Counted from the stretch's first letter, positions 1 to 5,433 are shown. The stretch is 5,968 nt of DNA from Gelria sp. (GCA_012839665.1 DUMX01000192.1:1-5968); one strand, 5' to 3'. Notes: generated by a model from the letters alone, not told the origin. Program-made: numbers and translations.

Positions 1-827
1 AGAGTAACATCCAGGCGCTCTTTCTCTGCTGCCAGCTCAGCAGTTCTCTGTACAACCCGATTTTCCAGCTCTTGCTGCGCTTCATTTAAATCAGCCATTA
101 ATTGTGAAATTTTGGCTGCCATGCTATTAAATTCATATGCCAGTACCCCTAATTCATCCTGCCTCTCCTCTATGTTTATTTGATCATAATTGCCATCTTT
201 CATTCTTTTTATAGCATGAACAGTTTTGTTTAGTGGTGTAATGATATCGCGGTATAATTTTTGGGTAGCCAGGTAAAATATTATAAGCAGGATTATGCTA
301 CCTATAAAAAGGATGAGGCAGTGGCGGTATGCCATCTGGCGCAAATACTCCATGGAAACACCAACATTAACAGCTCCGATATGATTGCCCTCTTTGTCAT
401 AATTGGGAATTAGTATATCAATAGTTTTTTCGCCCTGGTACTTGGAATTAGGATTGTTACGGTCACGGGTATAAATCTGCTGCAGGCTCTTTCCATTTTG
501 AGTACAAGACAAAGTGCCGGTATCGTTAAAAACCAAGCCTACCCGATCAGACTCGCTATGTATTGTGGCTTTACCAGCCCGGTCCAGTATTACCAGATAG
601 CTTAGTTGGGGGTCGCGGTCTACCATGTCACCTACTAACTGCTGCATTTCTGCCCGGGTCAACAGAGGAGCAACTTGTTGTAAGGAGTAAGCATGGCGCC
701 AGCTCTTTTCAACTATATCCTGCCTTAGCATAGGTATAGTTAAAAAGTTCATAATTAGCAGGATTCCCCCTACCATTAAGACTACTAACGTCGCGATAAT
801 GAGGTATAATTTGGTTTTTATTTTCAT
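1..827 (-). CDS. Membrane sensor protein with HAMP domain, N-terminal part (C-terminus outside window)
   Basis: The minus strand stays open from an ATG at 827 to the window edge, giving 275 residues without a stop. An AGGTG ribosome site lies six bases before the ATG. Residues 7-29 form a hydrophobic membrane segment. Residues 30-168 would be extracytoplasmic; the stretches LVILDRAGKATIHSES (78-93) and GAVNVGVSMEYL (151-162) resemble a single Cache/PAS-like sensing fold. Residues 170-188 form a second membrane segment. Residues 190-244 look like a HAMP linker, with P198 and the D-E-L-G motif at 224-227. Residues 245-272 are coiled-coil-like. The last residues, EKERLDVTL (268-276, the final codon incomplete), resemble the lead-in to a PAS domain. 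The output domain is not visible: histidine kinase, diguanylate cyclase, HD-GYP and chemoreceptor are all possible, with a PAS-linked kinase or cyclase favoured. The gene follows trmL by 60 bases with no clear terminator between, so co-transcription is plausible. Confidence 0.85.
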   Translation of the reverse strand, partial: MKIKTKLYLIIATLVVLMVGGILLIMNFLTIPMLRQDIVEKSWRHAYSLQQVAPLLTRAEMQQLVGDMVDRDPQLSYLVILDRAGKATIHSESDRVGLVFNDTGTLSCTQNGKSLQQIYTRDRNNPNSKYQGEKTIDILIPNYDKEGNHIGAVNVGVSMEYLRQMAYRHCLILFIGSIILLIIFYLATQKLYRDIITPLNKTVHAIKRMKDGNYDQINIEERQDELGVLAYEFNSMAAKISQLMADLNEAQQELENRVVQRTAELAAEKERLDVT

Positions 828-887
828 AAATGGCACCTGCGCCCTTCCCAAACAGCATCTTGCGCTTGAGCTAGAATTTTCCTACCG

Positions 888-1346
888 CTACTTTAAATGT
901 GGAAATCCATGTTGACGTAAAACTTCATAAACTATAATGGCAACCGAATTGCTTAGGTTTAAAGACCTGCCTATATCCAATATAGGAATCCTAATCTGCT
1001 GCTGTGGATAGCGCTCCAATATCTCCCGGGGTAGTCCCCGGGTCTCACAGCCAAATACCACCATATCGTCAAGCTGGTAGTCTACTTCCCAATAACCGGT
1101 ATGAGCTTTGGTGGTAGCCAGGTAAATATTGCTATTCCTATAATTCTCTACTACCTCCCCGAAACTATCCCACACCTTAACCTCTACCTTATCCCAATAG
1201 TCCAAGCCCGCCCTTTTCAGATAGCGGTCATCCACGGAGAAACCTAGTGGTTTTACCAGATGTAATGTAGACCTGGTAAGCGCACAGGTACGGGCAATGT
1301 TACCCGTATTTTGAGGTATTTCCGGGTTAACCAGTACGACATGCAA
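888..1346 (-). CDS. trmL: tRNA (cytidine/uridine-34 2'-O)-methyltransferase TrmL
   Basis: This 152-residue protein matches the SPOUT methyltransferase TrmL (CspR/YibK) along its whole length; the E. coli protein is 157 residues. The family methylates the ribose 2'-OH of wobble base 34 in tRNA-Leu isoacceptors using S-adenosylmethionine, in the cytoplasm as a dimer. Visible family blocks are NPEIPQNTGNIART (7-20), LKRAGLDYW (43-51), FGCETRGLP (98-106) and the knot block RIPILDIGRSLNLSNSV (119-135). The last two build the trefoil knot that binds the cofactor. The start is TTG at 1346: a GGGAGGT ribosome site lies eight bases upstream and the protein then begins exactly where the family does. 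The gene runs divergently from the SpoIID-like gene and is followed by the sensor gene on the same strand. No residue of the conserved blocks appears to be lost. Confidence 0.95.
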   Translation of the reverse strand: MHVVLVNPEIPQNTGNIARTCALTRSTLHLVKPLGFSVDDRYLKRAGLDYWDKVEVKVWDSFGEVVENYRNSNIYLATTKAHTGYWEVDYQLDDMVVFGCETRGLPREILERYPQQQIRIPILDIGRSLNLSNSVAIIVYEVLRQHGFPHLK

Positions 1347-1354
1347 AATACTGT

Positions 1355-1361
1355 ACCTCCC
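1355..1361 (-). promoter_or_regulatory. Ribosome binding site of trmL (TTG start)
   Basis: The minus strand reads GGGAGGT here, eight bases before the TTG at 1346. This strong, well-spaced site supports the non-ATG start of trmL. Confidence 0.8.
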
Positions 1362-1367
1362 GCATTA

Positions 1368-1430
1368 TTAATAACGTCCGCCGGAGCCACCGCCACCGAC
1401 TATACCATAACTTCCGGACAACGATAATTC
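1368..1430 (-). pseudogene. Possible remnant of a glycine-rich C-terminal protein tail
   Basis: On the minus strand a short open frame ends ...SGSYGIVGGGGSGGRY followed by TAA at 1368-1370. It is closed on its 5' side by an in-frame TAA at 1431-1433, inside an AT-rich repeat. The piece is clearly GC-richer than the surrounding intergenic DNA. A Gly/Ser tail ending in Arg-Tyr or similar is common at the C-terminus of secreted or membrane proteins such as TPM-domain (YgcG-like) proteins. It stops only six bases before the trmL ribosome site, as an upstream operon gene would. I infer that a gene once preceded trmL and that most of it was lost or replaced by AT-rich DNA. It has no start codon and is unlikely to be translated. 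Chance or a structured leader of trmL are alternatives. Confidence 0.35.
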
Positions 1431-1444
1431 TTAATTTTTAATTC
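1426..1444. repeat. AT-rich direct repeat, copy 1
   Basis: A 19-base sequence, AATTCTTAATTTTTAATTC, is repeated exactly at 1512-1530, 86 bases further on. It sits directly beside the glycine-rich remnant and carries the stop codon that closes that frame. Confidence 0.75.
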
Positions 1445-1511
1445 AAAATCATTATCTTTTGACCACGTATTCACTAATATTCATCTGAATAGGGGTTTTC
1501 GCAGTAGAATC

Positions 1512-1536
1512 AATTCTTAATTTTTAATTCTTAATT
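1512..1536. repeat. AT-rich direct repeat, copy 2, with internal tandem 11-mers
   Basis: The first 19 bases match copy 1 at 1426-1444 exactly. This copy is longer: AATTCTTAATT occurs at 1512-1522 and again at 1526-1536, separated by TTT. Such repeats are typical of short dispersed intergenic elements, although low complexity could also explain them. Confidence 0.7.
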
Positions 1537-1719
1537 GATATACCCTTATTATATAACTAAATAGGCCATTTACATAATACTTGGGCACAAATAAATCGCT
1601 TTAATGATTTTTCATGTCATATTTTGTTGTTTAATCCGTAAATAACTTTGGTATCCCAAATTATACCTTATGCAAAGTAACATAAGAAGCGGGGGACAGG
1701 AAATACTAAGCAAAAAAGG

Positions 1720-1725
1720 AAGGAG
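1720..1725 (+). promoter_or_regulatory. Ribosome binding site of the SpoIID-like gene (TTG start)
   Basis: AAGGAG lies eight bases before the TTG at 1734. Together with the signal peptide that begins immediately after, it fixes the start at this TTG. Confidence 0.85.
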
Positions 1726-1733
1726 AATTAGAT

Positions 1734-2702
1734 TTGATTCCTAAGAGAAAATTTACTGCACTCCTAATTTTGCTGGTAATTAGTATATTAATATTTTCTT
1801 TATCCGGATGCCAGCAACCAACCAAAAAACCCCCGACTAAACCGATAAAATTATCATCAGAAGTTAAAAAATATAATAAAGAACCGGTTATAAGCCTCTA
1901 TCGTACTGCTACTGGTGCTAAACAAGAGCTGAAAATGGAGGAGTACCTGAAGGGGGTGCTGGCAGCAGAAATGAACCCCAAGTTTCCCTTGGAAGCCCTA
2001 AAGGCTCAAGCTATAGTCGCTCGTACTATGACTCTGGCTCTACTGGAATATGAAAATGGTACCCGCGGTAAGTATGGTACTGACGCCAGTGATAGCCACC
2101 TGGAATTCCAAGCCTATGATGAAAAAATGATTAATGATAAAATCTCCCGGGCAATTAATGAAACCAGGGGACAAGTCCTGACTTATCAGGGTAAATTTGT
2201 TTACACCCTGTTCCATTCCGTATCCAAGGAAAAGACAGCCAGCATAGCCGAAGGCTTCCCTAAACTGGCAAAAAAGGCTGGTTATCTGGTGCCAGTCAGC
2301 ACTAACGGTATTAAATATGCACCGGTCAAATATAAATCCTGGACGGTTAAAATACCGCGTTGGGAAATTAAAAATCTAATGGGTAGCAAAGCTGGTACTT
2401 TAGATGATATTCGCGTCAGTAAGCGGGGACCATCAGGAAGAGCTACCATAGTAAGTGCGGGTCGTGCTTCCGTTAAGGCAGTAGACCTGCGCCAACAGAT
2501 TGGCCCGGACCGCCTGTACTCAACAACCTGGACCAGTGTTAAACCTGAAGGTAATTATATTGTTTTTAAAGGCTCCGGTTGGGGGCACGGGGTAGGTATG
2601 GAACAATGGGGTGCCTACGCTATGGCCAAAGAGGGCAAAACCGCCCGCCAGATTGTAGAACATTATTTCCCCAAGGCCGTCTGGACTCAACTGTATAAAT
2701 AA
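1734..2702 (+). CDS. SpoIID/LytB-family lipoprotein, putative peptidoglycan lytic transglycosylase
   Basis: This 322-residue protein starts with a lipoprotein signal: basic residues, a hydrophobic stretch at 8-22 and lipobox LSGC with the acylated cysteine at 26. It should be anchored on the outer face of the membrane. From about residue 50 to the end it matches the SpoIID domain. The block MEEYLKGVLAAEM (68-80) contains E79, the position of the catalytic glutamate of SpoIID, followed by PLEALKAQAIVART (85-98). The C-terminal hallmark GSGWGHGVGMEQWGA spans 280-294. SpoIID itself cuts denuded glycan strands during engulfment in spore formation; relatives act in germination or vegetative wall turnover. 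Here the usual HSxSGG stretch reads FHSVSKEKTASIAEGF (160-175), and C26 is the only cysteine, so a cysteine-bound zinc as reported for some clostridial SpoIID proteins is impossible. It is therefore a SpoIID paralogue rather than clearly SpoIID, whose gene normally sits beside murAA or spoIIQ. The gene stands alone, divergent from trmL, and ends at a terminator. Confidence 0.9.
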   Translation: MIPKRKFTALLILLVISILIFSLSGCQQPTKKPPTKPIKLSSEVKKYNKEPVISLYRTATGAKQELKMEEYLKGVLAAEMNPKFPLEALKAQAIVARTMTLALLEYENGTRGKYGTDASDSHLEFQAYDEKMINDKISRAINETRGQVLTYQGKFVYTLFHSVSKEKTASIAEGFPKLAKKAGYLVPVSTNGIKYAPVKYKSWTVKIPRWEIKNLMGSKAGTLDDIRVSKRGPSGRATIVSAGRASVKAVDLRQQIGPDRLYSTTWTSVKPEGNYIVFKGSGWGHGVGMEQWGAYAMAKEGKTARQIVEHYFPKAVWTQLYK

Positions 2703-2710
2703 ATCCTTAT

Positions 2711-2737
2711 GGGGACGGTTCTTGCCCGTCCCCTTTT
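2711..2737 (+). terminator. Rho-independent terminator after the SpoIID-like gene
   Basis: GGGGACGG (2711-2718) pairs perfectly with CCGTCCCC (2726-2733) around a seven-base loop and is followed by TTTT. It begins eight bases after the stop codon. It also lies just past the end of the convergent ykgJ-like gene (stop at 2753), but on that strand no T-run follows, so it mainly serves the plus strand. Confidence 0.85.
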
Positions 2738-2752
2738 CCTCGGTTATATCAG

Positions 2753-3391
2753 CTATATAAATGGAGTCAGAGGTATATCACGGTATTCCCGAGCTTTCAT
2801 GAAAAGCTCAATATTAGGGTCGTAGCGGTAGTCCTCAATTAGTTTCTTAAACATCATATCAAAGCTACTCAAGCTCTGCCCGAGAGAATCCGGCAGTAAC
2901 CCCAATTCTTCCACAAAAAGCTGGGTAGCGGCAGCCCCGGTCCAGCTCAGGGAATAAATAAGTTGTTCGGTATCACCGGCAAGTTTACAACACAAATAAA
3001 ATCGACAAATCAGCGAACGCAACGGGTAGATGGTACAGATGTTGTCCTGCAAGAAAATACAAGGGTCAGGTTGCATCCGCAGCAAGCCTGCTTTTAGTTT
3101 TTCTTCCTGAAAATAACCGGTAATGAACTCAGGATAGTCGAGTCCGATAAAACTAGCCATCTTTTTGAAAGCAATTAAATCAGGAATGACATAGGCAGTG
3201 TTACAGCAATTTACAGTACAACCCCGGCATTCCCGGTGCTGGTTTTCGGCATATAATTTATACAGCCTCTCATCATCACAGAGAGGCTGCCAGGCATCAA
3301 GTAAATCCTGCAGGGTAGCACTATTATCATTTACCCTGACTTCTATACCATTGCCATTATCATAATTTATTTTAACTTTGTTTACTCCCAT
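2753..3391 (-). CDS. YkgJ-family cysteine cluster protein
   Basis: This 212-residue cytoplasmic protein carries the cysteine pattern of the YkgJ (formerly UPF0153) family, which is thought to bind zinc or an iron-sulfur cluster. The first cluster is C55-x2-C58-x3-C62-C63. The second is C111-x7-C119-x2-Y122 running into R125 and C129-R130-F131, with additional C134 and C135. The conserved core therefore lies at about 55-135, with an N-terminal extension of some 50 residues and a helical C-terminal tail. The biochemical role of the family is not established, so I give none. The ATG at 3391 lies inside the last codons of the upstream acyltransferase gene, a 10-base overlap with GAGG a few bases upstream, which points to translational coupling. 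The usual CR-x-F-P ending reads C-R-F-Y-L-C-C here. Confidence 0.85.
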   Translation of the reverse strand: MGVNKVKINYDNGNGIEVRVNDNSATLQDLLDAWQPLCDDERLYKLYAENQHRECRGCTVNCCNTAYVIPDLIAFKKMASFIGLDYPEFITGYFQEEKLKAGLLRMQPDPCIFLQDNICTIYPLRSLICRFYLCCKLAGDTEQLIYSLSWTGAAATQLFVEELGLLPDSLGQSLSSFDMMFKKLIEDYRYDPNIELFMKAREYRDIPLTPFI

Positions 3392-3912
3392 ATTACATCC
3401 TCTTTAATTACCCGGGCCGGATTTCCCCCTACCAGGGTACGGGGGGGTACATCCCGGGTTACCACTGCGTTATTAGCTACTACTGCCCCTTCGCCTATCG
3501 TTACTCCTTTTAGGATAACTGCGCGACAGCCAATCCAAACATGATCTTCAACTGTTACCGGCTCTATTATTGTAGTCAGTTCCTCGCCCCGTACCGCAAA
3601 AGGATGGGAGGAAGTATCCATAAAAAGTACATCCCAGCTTATGGCACAGCCCCGCCCAATATTCACTTCCTCAACTGCCAGAATATAAGACCCATCACCC
3701 ACGTAAGTATCATCACCTATATAAATCCGGGCATTTGGACCAGTTGTTATATATACTTTACGTTCAATAAGAACATTATCACCAACATGAACTTCAGAAC
3801 CCTGACCCAAGTAAATATAGCCTGGGTTACGGCCCCGAAAATTCCTACCACAACTGGTCAATTCCCTTTTAACCAGCCAGGTGGTATAGCGATCACGAAT
3901 ATTATTAAACAT
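3382..3912 (-). CDS. Hexapeptide-repeat acyltransferase (WbbJ/NodL/LacA-like)
   Basis: This 176-residue protein is a left-handed beta-helix acyltransferase. Hexapeptide turns can be read throughout, for example IYLGQGSEVHVGDNVLI (33-49), IYIGDDTYVGDGSYI (63-77), VNIGRGCAI (83-91) and VWIGCRAVILKGVTIGEGA (125-143). It closes with NNAVVTRDVPPRTLVGGNPARVI (147-169), the usual end of sugar O-acetyltransferases. H103 in DTSSHPF sits where the catalytic histidine is expected. Members transfer acetyl or other acyl groups from acyl-CoA to sugars or antibiotics; the substrate here cannot be told, and a surface polysaccharide is the default guess. There is no glycosyltransferase cluster nearby. The ATG at 3912 is the only in-frame start candidate after a TGA about 36 bases upstream. 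The ribosome site is unusual: AAGGGGG abuts the ATG, another GGGGG lies nine bases away, and AAAAGGAG is about 20 bases away. The last codons overlap the ykgJ-like gene. Confidence 0.9.
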   Translation of the reverse strand: MFNNIRDRYTTWLVKRELTSCGRNFRGRNPGYIYLGQGSEVHVGDNVLIERKVYITTGPNARIYIGDDTYVGDGSYILAVEEVNIGRGCAISWDVLFMDTSSHPFAVRGEELTTIIEPVTVEDHVWIGCRAVILKGVTIGEGAVVANNAVVTRDVPPRTLVGGNPARVIKEDVIWE

Positions 3913-3983
3913 CCCCCTTAACCCCCAACCTTCTCCTTTTCCCGAATATCATCTATATTTCTTATTCCCCCATAAATACGCAC

Positions 3984-4005
3984 AACCACCGATGAACCAC
4001 CTATG
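3984..4005. repeat. Tandem 11-base repeat
   Basis: AACCACCGATG (3984-3994) is followed directly by AACCACCTATG (3995-4005), differing at one base. The unit length is one DNA helical turn. Confidence 0.65.
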
Positions 4006-4041
4006 AAAATAGTAGCTGGGGTTAGGTTTATTTTAAAAAAT

Positions 4042-4078
4042 TCAGTGTTAATCATAAGAAATCAGTGTCCTTCAGTGT
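4042..4078. repeat. Three phased TCAGTGT motifs
   Basis: TCAGTGT occurs at 4042-4048, 4062-4068 and 4072-4078, with starts 20 and 10 bases apart, so all lie on the same DNA face. The first copy extends to AAATTCAGTGT (4038-4048), which recurs exactly at 5477-5487. Confidence 0.65.
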
Positions 4079-4100
4079 CTAATCCCCGTCCATTTTCTTA

Positions 4101-4541
4101 TTAATCGGTCCTAATAATCGCGTTCCGGGCCAGTTCATCGCAGCGCTCATTCCACTTGTCTCCTGAATGACCCTTAACCTTTTTTAATCTTACCCGATTC
4201 TTGCTCATCAACGCCAGTAAGGTTTTCCACAAATCCTGATTGGCAACATCTTCTTTTTTACTGTTTTTCCACCCATTTTTCTGCCACCGACCTATCCAGT
4301 CTTGATCAAAGGCATTAACAATATAAGCACTATCTGAATAAACCACCACATCCCAGCCCTTTACCTTTAGCGCCCGCAGGGCTTCCACTACTGCAGTAAG
4401 CTCCATACGCTGGTTAGTGGTATTCTCTTCCCCTCCCGAAATTTCTTTTATTCGGGTTCCATAAATAAGAACAGCCCCCCATCCACCTGGTCCCGGATTA
4501 CCAGAGCAAGCTCCATCAGTATATATAGTTATTTCTTTCAC
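4101..4541 (-). CDS. rnhA: Ribonuclease HI
   Basis: This 146-residue protein is a full-length type 1 ribonuclease H, which cuts the RNA strand of RNA-DNA hybrids such as R-loops and Okazaki primers with two metal ions. All four catalytic carboxylates are present: D9 in YTDGACSGNPGPGGWG, E47 in NQRMELTAVVEAL, D70 in VYSDSAY and D135 in RCDELAR. The flexible-loop histidine H125 in KVKGHSG is also there. The basic/tryptophan handle region is present as WIGRWQKNGWKNSKK (82-96), as in the E. coli enzyme. The start is GTG at 4541, preceded by AAGGAG at 4553-4558 with an 11-base gap; that site overlaps the end of the comFB-like gene. The gene follows comFB with only eight bases between, so the two are very likely co-transcribed. 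Confidence 0.96.
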   Translation of the reverse strand: MKEITIYTDGACSGNPGPGGWGAVLIYGTRIKEISGGEENTTNQRMELTAVVEALRALKVKGWDVVVYSDSAYIVNAFDQDWIGRWQKNGWKNSKKEDVANQDLWKTLLALMSKNRVRLKKVKGHSGDKWNERCDELARNAIIRTD

Positions 4542-4549
4542 TCTATTAT

Positions 4550-4876
4550 TTACTCCTTCTCGTGTCGCGGATTAGCACTGACTATTTCCACAGCCTCAGT
4601 CAAAGCCACTAATATTGATACCTGTATATCTCTATCTAAAGCACCTGTTTTTATAAGAACTTCACCCAGCTTACTGGCAGCATAATGTGGACTCAGTTGG
4701 TTTAAAGCATAAGCTGCTATATCAGCCCGGCATTTTTCGCAACGACATATGCCCGGCTTCTGCTCTAATACGGAATCCATAGCCTCCCACACCATTTGTT
4801 CCACCACATTGATAATTTTCACCTGATCCACCACACATTCACAAAAATTTGGTAATGCGATTACACTTGTGGACAT
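4550..4876 (-). CDS. ComFB-family protein
   Basis: This 108-residue protein matches the late-competence ComFB family. The features seen are NVVEQMVWEAMDSVLEQ (23-39), the cysteine motif CRCEKC (44-49) followed by DIAAYALNQLSPHY (52-65), and a C-terminal helix ending in EAVEIVSANPRH. The CxCxxC group may bind a metal. In Bacillus subtilis comFB sits in the comF operon but its role there is unclear, and cyanobacterial relatives have been reported to bind cyclic dinucleotides. No comFA or comFC is visible here, so a competence role is not supported by context. ATG at 4876 directly follows an in-frame TAA but lacks a purine-rich ribosome site. A GTG start further in, such as codon 19 just before KIINVVEQ, would fit the family's usual N-terminus better, so the true start is uncertain. 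Confidence 0.85.
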   Translation of the reverse strand: MSTSVIALPNFCECVVDQVKIINVVEQMVWEAMDSVLEQKPGICRCEKCRADIAAYALNQLSPHYAASKLGEVLIKTGALDRDIQVSILVALTEAVEIVSANPRHEKE

Positions 4877-4943
4877 AATAATTTAAGGTAGAGGGTAAAG
4901 GCTCTAATCAAATATATCCGCATTACTTATCCAATATTTACAT

Positions 4944-4972
4944 TAAATAGGCTTATTTATTAAATACTGCAA
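4944..4972 (-). promoter_or_regulatory. Candidate sigma-A promoter for comFB-rnhA
   Basis: On the minus strand TTGCAG (4967-4972) and TATTTA (4944-4949) are 17 bases apart, about 70 bases before the ComFB ATG. Both boxes match the consensus at four or five of six positions. The region is AT-rich, so chance matches are possible. Confidence 0.4.
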
Positions 4973-5011
4973 AAAGATAAGAAAATCCTGCATTGATTTT
5001 TAATAGCAGCA

Positions 5012-5040
5012 TTAAAATAGGAAATCCCCTTACGGGGATT
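5012..5040 (-). terminator. Terminator of the fmdB-like gene
   Basis: Read on the minus strand, AATCCCC and GGGGATT (arms 5034-5040 and 5023-5029) form a seven-pair stem with a four-base loop, followed by TTTCCTATTTT. The hairpin overlaps the TAA stop of the FmdB-like gene. The T-tract is interrupted, so it may be a moderate terminator. Confidence 0.65.
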
Positions 5041-5362
5041 AATCAGACTTGCTGTAACTCTTTATAGTTTCCGAAATCTTCTTATCGGTACTTTCTGATT
5101 GTTTAACATAACCACCAATATCACCATCAATTATGGCCTGGTTGTCTTTTTGCCGTTCTCTATTCAGGGAACGAATCTGGTCTTTTATCTTGCTTTCTCT
5201 GCTGTACCACCCGGAGCCCTTCAAAACTACGCCCACGCCTTTACTGATAATTCTCTCTGCTTTCCCCCCACAAGTTGGACAGACCTCAAGGATTTCATCG
5301 TCAAACTTCTGTAGCTTATCAAATTTTCCACAATTCTCACATTCATACTCATATATAGGCAT
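5039..5362 (-). CDS. FmdB-family zinc ribbon protein
   Basis: This 107-residue protein starts MPIYEYECENCG, the diagnostic beginning of the FmdB regulatory family. C8-x2-C11 and C28-x2-C31 (CPTCGG) form a zinc ribbon, and VVLKGSGWYSRES (45-57) is the family's second conserved block. The C-terminal half is charged and likely helical. FmdB was named from formamidase operons, where it was proposed as a regulator; most family members have no proven role. A longer reading begins at a GTG at 5428, but it would overlap the candidate -10 box. ATG at 5362 has GGAGGGGG eight bases upstream and gives the family's exact N-terminus, so I use it. The gene appears to be monocistronic, with a candidate promoter upstream and a hairpin at its stop codon. 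Confidence 0.92.
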   Translation of the reverse strand: MPIYEYECENCGKFDKLQKFDDEILEVCPTCGGKAERIISKGVGVVLKGSGWYSRESKIKDQIRSLNRERQKDNQAIIDGDIGGYVKQSESTDKKISETIKSYSKSD

Positions 5363-5370
5363 GTCCTTAG

Positions 5371-5378
5371 CCCCCTCC
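5371..5378 (-). promoter_or_regulatory. Ribosome binding site that fixes the fmdB start
   Basis: The minus strand reads GGAGGGGG, eight bases before the ATG at 5362. It selects the MPIYEYEC start over the GTG 66 bases further upstream. Confidence 0.85.
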
Positions 5379-5433
5379 ATCATAATAACATCCCCGGTCA
5401 AAATGCTGCCTACAATTATTAGCCTCACTACTA

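Larger units (their letters stand above)
1347..1733. other. Intergenic region between divergent trmL and SpoIID-like gene
   Basis: These 387 bases hold the trmL ribosome site, the glycine-rich remnant, two AT-rich direct repeats, a small palindrome ATTCA-TC-TGAAT at 1479-1490, and about 200 AT-rich bases leading to the plus-strand gene. Both divergent promoters should lie here. I could not find a -35/-10 pair good enough to report for either direction, and I see no complete gene, tRNA or riboswitch-like fold. Confidence 0.7.
3913..4100. other. Intergenic spacer with phased short repeats, upstream of the acyltransferase gene
   Basis: The 188 bases between rnhA and the acyltransferase gene contain an 11-base tandem pair and three TCAGTGT motifs. 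They should also hold the promoter for the acyltransferase-ykgJ pair, but I see no clear -35/-10 boxes. I see no strong terminator hairpin after rnhA, so read-through from comFB-rnhA is possible. Confidence 0.6.

Noticed and set aside
1368..1420. Structured leader (GTCCG/CGGAC inverted repeat) controlling trmL
   Set aside because: The arms are only about five pairs with a long loop, too weak to claim a riboswitch or attenuator.
1600..1733. Possible sporulation sigma factor promoter (CATATTTT at 1617) for the SpoIID-like gene
   Set aside because: No matching -35 element lies at an acceptable distance, so it could not be told from chance in AT-rich DNA.
3541..3921. 126-residue open frame on the plus strand
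   Set aside because: It lies entirely opposite the acyltransferase gene, whose protein has clear hexapeptide repeats; the plus-strand product resembles nothing and has no ribosome site.
5363..5428. 22-residue N-terminal extension of the FmdB-like protein from a GTG at 5428
   Set aside because: It would begin beside the candidate -10 box, and the family always starts at MPIYEYEC, which here has a strong, well-spaced ribosome site.
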